A DNA stretch of 37,599 nucleotides, taken from DRQF01 sp964559135 (GTDB lineage Bacteria; Planctomycetota; GCA-002687715; DRQF01). The stretch is taken from positions 1 through 37,599 of the forward strand of contig CAZLGG010000032.1 in assembly GCA_964559135.1 (NCBI GenBank). The letters run 5' to 3'. This document shows, piece after piece, positions 18,996-26,191 of this stretch. The position numbers and the translations under genes were made by a program. Under the pieces are notes generated by a model. That model searched no databases and was not told where the DNA came from. It worked only from the letters and a program-made list of their open reading frames with translations. Position 1 is the stretch's first letter; each line of letters begins with the position of its first letter.

Positions 18996-19352
18996 TCAGA
19001 ATCGTTTGGTCCCGTGTTCTTTTTCCCACTTCTTCACCCAGGCCTCCCAAGAGCGCCCGTCGGCCATGTCACGCCCCGTGAACCCCACGGCGTTGACATC
19101 GTCCCAGGGAATCCGCCGGGGCGGCGCGTTCACCCCGTCGTTCGCGACGAAGAACTCGACGCACGGGGGGTCCGCATCGGATCGGAGATTACTCACGAAT
19201 CCCTCGAGGATGGTCCCGTCACTCAGGGTCAGCGTGACGTCGCCTCGGTAGTCGAAGGCCAGACGAAGGACGTCCTCCCTATCCCCTGGGGAGTCGATGC
19301 GCGGCTTCCAACTCTCCAGCGATCCTTCGGGGACATCCTCGATCATCGTCAT
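18996..19352 (-). CDS. Hypothetical protein (118 aa) downstream of hpnH
   Basis: The start codon is 6 nt after the hpnH stop, so the two are almost certainly co-transcribed. The protein has a beta-rich centre (DVLRLAFDYRGDVTLTLSDG followed by TILEGFVSNL) reminiscent of a small barrel, and it ends in a Trp/Lys-rich helix. It has no signal peptide. The second Met (residue 3) is an alternative start. I do not recognise the family; the position suggests an accessory role near HpnH, which is inference only. Confidence 0.75.
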   Translation of the reverse strand: MTMIEDVPEGSLESWKPRIDSPGDREDVLRLAFDYRGDVTLTLSDGTILEGFVSNLRSDADPPCVEFFVANDGVNAPPRRIPWDDVNAVGFTGRDMADGRSWEAWVKKWEKEHGTKRF

Positions 19353-19358
19353 TCTCGG

Positions 19359-20372
19359 TCAGAGTGAAAACGTGGACTTGATGGTTCGCCACAACCCGGT
19401 GGGCCCGGAAAACGTGTCGTCCACTGCGGTCGCCTCGTAGCCTGAGTGCACCATGCAGTCGCGACATTTCTCGTTCTTGGTGTGCCCGTAGTTGTCCCAA
19501 TCCGTGGAATCCATCAGTTCACGAAAGGACGACGCATACCCCTCCTGGAGGAGGTAACAGGGCTTCTGCCAACCGAAGATGTTGTAGGTCGGGTTTCCCC
19601 ATGGGCTGCAGTGATATTCGATCTCGCCCTGGAGGAATCGCAGGAACAGCGGTGAATGGTTGAACCGCCACCGCCTCTTGGGCCGAGAGAGGATCTTCGA
19701 GAAGAGTTCCTGGGTCCGTTCGCGGCCGAGAAAGCCACTCTGGTCGGGCGCTTTCTGGTAGCTGTATCCCGGCGACAGCATCATCCCTTCCACTTCGAGG
19801 TCCATCATCTCATCGAAGAAGCCTCGCATCGTGTCGGGATCGGCACCCTCGAAAAGGGTGGTGTTCGTGGTCACACGAAACCCGCGCTCGACCGCCAAGC
19901 GAATGGCCTCCACCGCCTGCTCGAACGTCCCTTCCCGACACACGGCGAAATCGTGTTCGTTCTTCGGACCGTCCATGTGGACGCTGAAACTGAGATACTT
20001 CGAGGGCTGGTAGTCCCCGGCCTCGATTTTTTCCTTCAAAAGCAACGCATTGGTGCAGAGATAGATGTACTTGCGCCGGTCGATGAGACCTCGGACGATC
20101 GCCGGCATCTCCGGGTGCATCAAAGGCTCTCCGCCGGGGATGGACACGATGGGCGCGCCACACTCCTCCACGGCACGGAAACACTGCTCAGCCGTGAGCT
20201 GTCGCCGGAGAATGTGCCCCGGGTACTGAATCTTGCCGCAGCCCGCACAGGCAAGGTTGCAACGAAAGAGTGGCTCCAGCATCAGCACGAGGGGATAGCG
20301 TTTCCGACGCCGAAGCTTTTGCTTCACGACGTAGCTCGCCACCGTCCAGATCTGCGATATGGGTACCGGCAT
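19359..20372 (-). CDS. hpnH: Adenosyl-hopene transferase HpnH (radical SAM)
   Basis: HpnH joins the 5'-deoxyadenosyl group of AdoMet to diploptene, the first step to side-chain-extended hopanoids. The 337-aa protein opens with the characteristic MPVPISQIWTVASYVVKQKL. It has the radical-SAM cluster motif CNLACAGC (Cys38, Cys42, Cys45) in LEPLFRCNLACAGCGKIQYP, a GGEPL motif for AdoMet binding, and a C-terminal Cys-containing region (KCRDCMVHSGYE). I place the start at 20372, after GAGGGG; a longer frame to 20414 lacks family similarity. No squalene-hopene cyclase or other hpn gene is in the window. It leads a four-gene minus-strand run ending in the TlpA-like selenoprotein candidate. Confidence 0.95.
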   Translation of the reverse strand: MPVPISQIWTVASYVVKQKLRRRKRYPLVLMLEPLFRCNLACAGCGKIQYPGHILRRQLTAEQCFRAVEECGAPIVSIPGGEPLMHPEMPAIVRGLIDRRKYIYLCTNALLLKEKIEAGDYQPSKYLSFSVHMDGPKNEHDFAVCREGTFEQAVEAIRLAVERGFRVTTNTTLFEGADPDTMRGFFDEMMDLEVEGMMLSPGYSYQKAPDQSGFLGRERTQELFSKILSRPKRRWRFNHSPLFLRFLQGEIEYHCSPWGNPTYNIFGWQKPCYLLQEGYASSFRELMDSTDWDNYGHTKNEKCRDCMVHSGYEATAVDDTFSGPTGLWRTIKSTFSL

Positions 20373-20513
20373 TCGAATCCCCTCGATCGTCCCGCCATGG
20401 TACGCCTCCCCCAAGCCGGGACAAGCAGCACGACCTGGAGACCCGCCCCCTCGATCATGGGGTGAATACCTCCGTCAGAAAAGCTGATATTTTCTTTACT
20501 CTTTAACCGCGGG

Positions 20514-20527
20514 TCGATTAGAATCGA
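20514..20527. promoter_or_regulatory. 14-nt inverted repeat between hpnH and the LuxR-type regulator
   Basis: TCGATTAGAATCGA is a perfect 6+6 inverted repeat with a 2-nt centre, about 39 nt upstream of the regulator's TTG start in the divergent spacer. NarL/LuxR proteins bind sites with dyad symmetry, so autoregulation is possible but unproven. Confidence 0.3.
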
Positions 20528-20565
20528 TCCGAAGATCAAGATCGAGTGGAAGGAACGGGAATTCG

Positions 20566-21240
20566 TTGACGAGATCGCGCCCCCCGACACATCGAGCCTC
20601 GCGCCCCCCTTCAACATTGATCGCCGACGGCGACTGCATCTTTCGCGCGGGCCTGGCCGTGGAATTGGGGCAAAGAGAAGGCTTCGGGGCCATTCACCAG
20701 GCTGAAGACGGCCGAACGACGCGGAAGCTCGCCCGAACTCTCAAGCCCTCCTGCATCCTCATCGATGTCGCCCTGCCGGGAATCGATTTCCCGAAGTTCG
20801 TCCGGTCGGCGATGTCCGGGAGCCCGGGCCTGAGGCTCGTGGCCCTTTTCCCCCCTGACGACGAAGCGCGCAGGCTCGCCCAGGAAGCCATCCAGGCCGG
20901 CGCGCGGGGCATCGTGGAAAAGAGCCTCCGATCGGAGGATCTCCTGAGGGCACTGGATCGTCTCGTCCTCGGCGCCTCGGCGCCACGCCTCCGAGTGTCC
21001 GAGCCGGTTTCGCCGTCCTCCGTCTCCGACGGGGAACGACTCAGTCGCCTCTCCCCGCGCGAACGGCAAGTCTTCGAATTGGTCGCGGACGGCCTGACGA
21101 CGAGGGCCATCGCGGAATCCCTGGGCATCACGGTGCGCACGGTGGAGGTTCACCGCCACAAGGTGGTCACCAAGCTCGAAGTCCCCAACACCGCCTCCCT
21201 CATCAAACTCGCCATCCGCACCGGCACCACCCACGTCTGA
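20566..21240 (+). CDS. NarL/LuxR-family response regulator
   Basis: The 224-aa protein has an N-terminal receiver (about 16-136) with acidic residues D21/D23, phosphoacceptor D67 in CILIDVALPGID and K119 in GIVEKS. A C-terminal LuxR-type HTH (about 160-220) follows with LSPRERQVFELVADG and the recognition helix region VRTVEVHRHKV. The position usually held by Thr/Ser in the receiver (LVALFPP) is Phe/Pro, so phosphorylation-driven switching may be atypical. The start is TTG at 20566 with AGGAACG upstream. No histidine kinase is adjacent. It is divergent from hpnH and lies 123 nt upstream of the CRISPR operon on the same strand, so it could regulate either; this is inference. Confidence 0.9.
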   Translation: MTRSRPPTHRASRPPSTLIADGDCIFRAGLAVELGQREGFGAIHQAEDGRTTRKLARTLKPSCILIDVALPGIDFPKFVRSAMSGSPGLRLVALFPPDDEARRLAQEAIQAGARGIVEKSLRSEDLLRALDRLVLGASAPRLRVSEPVSPSSVSDGERLSRLSPRERQVFELVADGLTTRAIAESLGITVRTVEVHRHKVVTKLEVPNTASLIKLAIRTGTTHV

Positions 21241-21273
21241 ACACACTTGGCCCATCACCACCCCCAAACGCCC

Positions 21274-21303
21274 TTGACAAAACCTCGGCATTGACTCTAG
21301 GCT
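21274..21303 (+). promoter_or_regulatory. Sigma70-like promoter of the CRISPR-cas operon
   Basis: TTGACA at 21274-21279 is followed by an 18-nt spacer and TAGGCT at 21298-21303, 60 nt before the cas3 start codon. The -35 is perfect and the -10 is moderate. It is the only good promoter match I see ahead of the nine-gene run. Confidence 0.5.
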
Positions 21304-21363
21304 ACCTCTCGTCACTGTGCACTCGCTTTCAAGCCCTCGTTTTCACAGAAAAGAGATTTCGCC

Positions 21364-24144
21364 TTGAGTTCGGTCCCCCCCTCCATCCAACCAGGTGAGC
21401 TCGCGAAGATTCTCGACATCACCCCCCCGGAGACACCTTTCCCGTGGCAGGAGCGCCTGCTCGACATCCTGTCGAAAGGCTCGATTCCATCGTCGCTCGA
21501 CCTGCCCACCGGCCTCGGAAAGACTTCGGTGATGGCCCTTTGGCTCCTGGCCCGAATTCACGGCGCCCCGCTCCCCCGGAGACTCGTCTATGTCGTGGAT
21601 CGTCGGGTCGTGGTCGACCAGGCGACCGACGTTGCCGTGTCGCTGCGACGCCTCGTCGACGAGAACGCGCCCTGGAAGAACGCTCTCGGTCTCGCGGCCG
21701 ATCGCTCCCTTCCCATTTCCACACTTCGCGGACAGCACGTCGATAATCGCGCGTGGATGGAAGATCCCGCGTCGCCCGCCATCATCATCGGCACCGTCGA
21801 CATGATCGGCTCCCGGCTTCTCTTCGAAGGGTATGGCGTCTCGCGAAAGCTACGCCCCTACCAAGCCGGACTCCTGGGAGTGGACGCCCTCTTCGTCCTG
21901 GACGAAAGCCATCTCGTCCCCGCCTTCGAACGACTCCTGACCTCCGTCGAGGAAAAGAGTCACGCATGGGGCATGACCGCACCCTCGTCACTCCCCCCGC
22001 TCCGAGTTCTCACCCTCTCCGCCACGGCGAGGTCCGCCGACACGCACGGCTTTCGACTGTCGCAAAGCGACGCGGAGCATCCCGTCGTGAGACGACGCCT
22101 CTACGCGAAGAAGAACCTGATCGTGGAAGATATCCCCGCTGGTGAGAAACTGGTGGATGCTCTCGTCGCTCGCGCGAGAGCGATTCACGAAGCGGGAGGG
22201 CCACCCCGACGCCTCCTCATCTATTGCGATCTCCGCAGTGATGCCGAGAAAGTTGCCAGGGAACTCAAGAAGCGATCTCGACCAGACGGTGATTCCGACA
22301 CTGCTCCTCCGGACGTCGAGCTGTTCGTGGGGGGGCGCCGTGTCCGAGAAAGGCAGGACGCCGCACGAAGACTCGCCGAGATGGGCTTTCTGGCCGGACC
22401 CCGCACCGCCCCCAAAACCACGGCGATCCTCGTCGCCACCTCCGCGGCGGAAGTTGGTGTGGACCTCGACGCCGACGACATGCTTTGCGACGTGGTGCCT
22501 TGGGAACGCATGGTTCAGCGTCTCGGTCGGGTCAATCGAAGGGGCGAGGGGAGAGCCACCGTGCGTGTACTGGCCCTCGCACCGCCCGGGGACATCGAGA
22601 AAGTGCGGACGAAATCCGCCTCGAAACGTTCCGTCAGGGAGGCCGCTTTGCTCGCCTCCGCGGACCGACTGCAAAGCGTTGTTTCCCTGATCGCGCGTCT
22701 GCCCGCGGAAGGCGACGCAAACGTCCACGACGCCAGCCCCGCGGCCCTTCGAGACCTCGCCCGAAACGCGGATCACCAAGACGATATCGAACGCGCGTCC
22801 ACACCTCGGCCCCTGTATCCTCCGCTCCGCAAGGCCCATGTGGAAGCCTGGTCCCTCACCACGTTGCGGGAACACCCCGGGCGCCCCGAGATCCAACCCT
22901 GGCTTCGGGGGTGGAAAGAGGACGCTCCCCAAACCACCGTCGTGTGGCGGCAACACCTGCCCGCCACGGAGGACGGCGAACCCGGGACACCCCAAGAGAT
23001 CGAAGCCTTCTTCGAGGCCGCCCCACCCCACACCAGTGAGTGTCTCGAAGCGCTGACGTCCCGTGTCCAAAAGTGGCTTCTCGCACGCACCAAGGCCCTC
23101 GCGAAAACCCTCGAGGAGGGCCAAAACCCTGTCGTGGCCATCGCCCTCGAGCCTCGGGGCACCCTCCGTCGTCTCTGGCGCCTTGGGGATCTCCATCCGC
23201 TTGGTGGTGGCGCGACACCTGAACCCGAGAAGAAGCGCATGCCCGACGACCTCGCGGGCGTCACGCTCATCGTGCCCAGTTCTTTGGGTGGACTCGAGTC
23301 CGGACTTCTCGACGACAAGTCCAACCGTCCCCCTCGCGCGGCGGACGACGGTCAGCCGTGGATCCCCTCCGCCGTGGAGACGAGCGACACCACGACATGC
23401 GAGCCGGTGATCCGTTTTCGCGTGAGGGAAAGCGGTGCCGATGAGACGCCGCGGGACGAGACTTCACCCTGGCGTGAACGCTATCGATGGCCACGCTCCA
23501 CGACCGAAGAGGGTGAGGTGGTGCGCTGGCTTCTGATCGCAAAATGGCGACACGATGGTGCGACGGAAGAAGACCGATCCACGAGCCGCCCCCAACTGCT
23601 GGAAGAACACCTGGCATGGACGGAGACCCGCGCGCGACGGTTGGCGAAGAGGCTGAGTCTCCCGGAAGATCTCACCGAGATGCTCGCCACGGCGGCCCGT
23701 ATTCACGACTTGGGCAAGAAAGCTCCCCGCTGGCAAAAGGCCTTCAACGCCCCGAGAGATGGGACCTACGCCAAGACGCGAGGCCCGTTGGACCTCGGGC
23801 TGCTGGACGGTTACCGCCACGAACTGGGGTCCATCCTGATGGCCATGGGCGCAAACGCGCTGGACGGCCTGTCGCCGGAACTCCAGGAGCTGGCCCTCCA
23901 CCTCGTCGCCGCGCACCATGGCCGCGCACGCCCTTCGATGCCCACCCGATCCTGTGACCAGGCCCCCCCCTCCCTCCTCGAAGAGGAAGCCCGGGACATC
24001 GCGCTGCGATTCGCACACCTTCAAGAAATCTGGGGGCCCTGGGGACTCGCCTGGTGGGAGGCTCTCCTGCGGGCCGCCGACCAACAGGCCTCCCGGGACA
24101 ACGACCTGGCTCAACCCCTCGAAGCGATGGAGGCCATGTCATGA
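21364..24144 (+). CDS. cas3: Cas3 helicase-nuclease, type I-G, with C-terminal HD domain
   Basis: Cas3 is the helicase-nuclease that degrades DNA recognised by a Cascade complex. In this 926-aa protein the SF2 helicase comes first: Walker A PTGLGKT with Lys53 and Thr54, and a DExH box DESH at 180-183. Helicase motif VI-like RLGRVNRRGEG follows. The HD nuclease is at the C-terminus, with His781-Asp782 in RIHDLGKKAPRWQ, then RHELG and HHGRARPSMP. Helicase-then-HD order is the mark of type I-G (formerly I-U, GSU0051-like) Cas3; other subtypes usually have HD first. The start is a TTG with a weak AAGAG upstream. It overlaps csb3 by 4 nt in an ATGA. Confidence 0.95.
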   Translation: MSSVPPSIQPGELAKILDITPPETPFPWQERLLDILSKGSIPSSLDLPTGLGKTSVMALWLLARIHGAPLPRRLVYVVDRRVVVDQATDVAVSLRRLVDENAPWKNALGLAADRSLPISTLRGQHVDNRAWMEDPASPAIIIGTVDMIGSRLLFEGYGVSRKLRPYQAGLLGVDALFVLDESHLVPAFERLLTSVEEKSHAWGMTAPSSLPPLRVLTLSATARSADTHGFRLSQSDAEHPVVRRRLYAKKNLIVEDIPAGEKLVDALVARARAIHEAGGPPRRLLIYCDLRSDAEKVARELKKRSRPDGDSDTAPPDVELFVGGRRVRERQDAARRLAEMGFLAGPRTAPKTTAILVATSAAEVGVDLDADDMLCDVVPWERMVQRLGRVNRRGEGRATVRVLALAPPGDIEKVRTKSASKRSVREAALLASADRLQSVVSLIARLPAEGDANVHDASPAALRDLARNADHQDDIERASTPRPLYPPLRKAHVEAWSLTTLREHPGRPEIQPWLRGWKEDAPQTTVVWRQHLPATEDGEPGTPQEIEAFFEAAPPHTSECLEALTSRVQKWLLARTKALAKTLEEGQNPVVAIALEPRGTLRRLWRLGDLHPLGGGATPEPEKKRMPDDLAGVTLIVPSSLGGLESGLLDDKSNRPPRAADDGQPWIPSAVETSDTTTCEPVIRFRVRESGADETPRDETSPWRERYRWPRSTTEEGEVVRWLLIAKWRHDGATEEDRSTSRPQLLEEHLAWTETRARRLAKRLSLPEDLTEMLATAARIHDLGKKAPRWQKAFNAPRDGTYAKTRGPLDLGLLDGYRHELGSILMAMGANALDGLSPELQELALHLVAAHHGRARPSMPTRSCDQAPPSLLEEEARDIALRFAHLQEIWGPWGLAWWEALLRAADQQASRDNDLAQPLEAMEAMS

Positions 24145-25016
24145 ATCAGGCCTCCATTCCCGTCGACCTGTTCAATCCGGGACAGGTGTTTGCCTGCATG
24201 GGTTTCCTCGAGGCGACGGAAGCCCTCCGGGGTGACGCCCGGGGACACTTCGACTGGACTGACGCCGCGCCACCTCGTTTCCATATCACCACCTCGGGCG
24301 ACGGGAACCCATTCGCCCGAGTTCTGGAGTTTCTCGCGACCTGCCGGATTCACGCCATGGGACCGGCTGACCTCGAGACCGATCTCAAAGTGGAAACCTT
24401 TCCGTCGGCCAAGCCGGAAGCCATGGCCCTTCCCCTGCGTCTCGAGGGTCGGGACGGATCACATCTCGAGATCGGTCACTGGGCGGACGGCACCCACCGC
24501 GATCCGTTCAAGCTCTACTCCGGCAACCGGTCCGCCAAAGGCATCGCCTCGAAACTGCTCCACGGCAAGCTCAAGGCATCCTCGAAGTCAGGAGCGCAAG
24601 GCGCGGTGGAGGTTCAGGGCATGGCTCAGCTCTGGCAGAAGCGGCAGGAGCAGCTCATCGCCGATCCCTTCTCATCCCTCACCCCGCTGGAGGGCACCTT
24701 CAACATGGATCCCCGGGGCGCATGGACGACCCGAGACGCCGGATACTCACCCAACGACCACGCCGGTATCAAGGTGACGGGCTCGCCCGTGGTGGAGATC
24801 CTGGCCGCCATCGGCCTCGAGCACGCCCGTCCCCTGCGTTCCCATCGATGGACCGTGCGATATGGGGTATGGGAAACTCCCCTTCCGCCCCTACTGGCAC
24901 GCCCCTGCCTGAGCGCCACCCCCGTCGGCATCCCACTTCGGGTCTTCACCTTCGATCTCGAAGCCAAAGGCAAGAACAAAATGGTCACGTTTGCGACTGA
25001 GGAGGAAATCTCATGA
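24141..25016 (+). CDS. csb3: Type I-G Csb3 (Cas8-type subunit)
   Basis: The 291-aa protein opens with FNPGQVFACMGFLEATEALRG, the N-terminal pattern I associate with Csb3/Cas8u2, the presumed large subunit of the I-G DNA-binding complex. The position between cas3 and csb1 matches the Geobacter GSU0051-0054 order. The frame is open further upstream, but the ATG at 24141 overlaps the cas3 stop as ATGA and begins the family-like sequence. The gene also ends with an ATGA into csb1, preceded by a GGAGGA ribosome binding site for the next gene. No catalytic motif is expected. Family assignment leans on context as well as sequence. Confidence 0.8.
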   Translation: MNQASIPVDLFNPGQVFACMGFLEATEALRGDARGHFDWTDAAPPRFHITTSGDGNPFARVLEFLATCRIHAMGPADLETDLKVETFPSAKPEAMALPLRLEGRDGSHLEIGHWADGTHRDPFKLYSGNRSAKGIASKLLHGKLKASSKSGAQGAVEVQGMAQLWQKRQEQLIADPFSSLTPLEGTFNMDPRGAWTTRDAGYSPNDHAGIKVTGSPVVEILAAIGLEHARPLRSHRWTVRYGVWETPLPPLLARPCLSATPVGIPLRVFTFDLEAKGKNKMVTFATEEEIS

Positions 25017-26188
25017 CCGAAACCGCGCAAGTCACCTCGCAGCCTCTCACCCGAGAGATCCTTGAACAGTGGGCCACGGACCCGGCGGGACCGGTCGCCC
25101 TCGCTCTGAGGCAGGTTCTCCTTCCCGTGGAGGATCCCATCGACCACCCTGTCGTGTTTCCGCCCACCTATGCCGGCATCGGCTACAACATCGACGACCT
25201 CGCCGACGGGACGAAAGTGGCCCTCATCGACAGCGTGGGTTCTCAGGCGAATCGCCTCGAACCCCTCTTCGTCTGCGCATCCGACGACCGCAACGCGTGG
25301 CTCGTTCCCCAAATTCGCATCCGACTCCCCGAGCAGCCCTGTGGAACCTGCGAAGGCTGCCTCGCGGGCGGCAAATCCAAGGACTGCAAGCAGCCCCGGC
25401 GACCTGTTCGCCATCTTCTGGACCTGGCCCACCGCGGCGCGGACGCCGTCGTCCACGCCACGCCGGGGCTTTCGGATCTCGCCACCAAGGCCTTTCTCGC
25501 ACTGCGGCAAAAAGGAGACGCCGGCCCGCTCACCGCGCTCGCCCCCACGTCACTCGTTTTCGGCGTCTGGGATTCACGCGGGCTTTCCGCCGAGAAACGC
25601 CCGCGACTGGTGAGGGCCGTCATCCGCGCGTGGGATGTGGACGAGCTGACCACGTCCGCGCAATACAACTCCGTCTGGAAGGATCTGGGCGAGGAGCAGA
25701 AGGAGGAACTCACCAAGGAAGCCAACAAACGCAAGAAGAAACTCTCGATTGTGGGCCTAAAGGATGCACCAGCGACCAATCTCGGAGGCATCCACGTCCG
25801 CGGCGACATCGTCCGGAACGTGACCGTGAACCTGGTGGCCCTGAGAGGGCTCCGCGGAGAAGACACGCAGGCCACGCGAGAGATCACCCGCTATCTCCTC
25901 GGTCTCACCCTCACCGCCGCAACCGCGGAGATCGATCTGTACCTGCGGGAAGGATGTCATCTGCGCTACGGCGAGGAGGATACGTGGACCATCGTGCCCC
26001 GGCGCGGTGCCCCCATTCCCGTGGATCTGAGTTCCGAGCCCGCCCGGTGCCTGGTCGAGGACTTCACCCGTGACGCGGCAGAGCCCTTCCGTTCGGGATG
26101 GCCGGAGACACTCACTTTTGACTTCGACATGGCCGCGGCGAAAAAACTCCTGTCGAAAAAGCTGGCCGACGACGACCCGGAAGGCTGA
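25013..26188 (+). CDS. csb1: Type I-G Cas7 (Csb1, GSU0053 family)
   Basis: Csb1 is the Cas7 backbone protein that coats the crRNA spacer in type I-G complexes. The 391-aa length and the stretches YAGIGYNIDDLADGTKVALI, IDSVGSQANRLEPLF and LVFGVWDSRGL are typical of the GSU0053 family. An unusual feature is a four-Cys cluster C110-x2-C113-x2-C116-x8-C125 in a Gly/Lys-rich segment, which could hold a zinc ion; I do not know it as a general trait of the family. Around residues 222-250 is a Lys/Glu-rich segment that may be a helix. Start ATG at 25013 has GGAGGA upstream and overlaps csb3 by 4 nt. Confidence 0.9.
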   Translation: MTETAQVTSQPLTREILEQWATDPAGPVALALRQVLLPVEDPIDHPVVFPPTYAGIGYNIDDLADGTKVALIDSVGSQANRLEPLFVCASDDRNAWLVPQIRIRLPEQPCGTCEGCLAGGKSKDCKQPRRPVRHLLDLAHRGADAVVHATPGLSDLATKAFLALRQKGDAGPLTALAPTSLVFGVWDSRGLSAEKRPRLVRAVIRAWDVDELTTSAQYNSVWKDLGEEQKEELTKEANKRKKKLSIVGLKDAPATNLGGIHVRGDIVRNVTVNLVALRGLRGEDTQATREITRYLLGLTLTAATAEIDLYLREGCHLRYGEEDTWTIVPRRGAPIPVDLSSEPARCLVEDFTRDAAEPFRSGWPETLTFDFDMAAAKKLLSKKLADDDPEG

Positions 26189-26191
26189 ATC

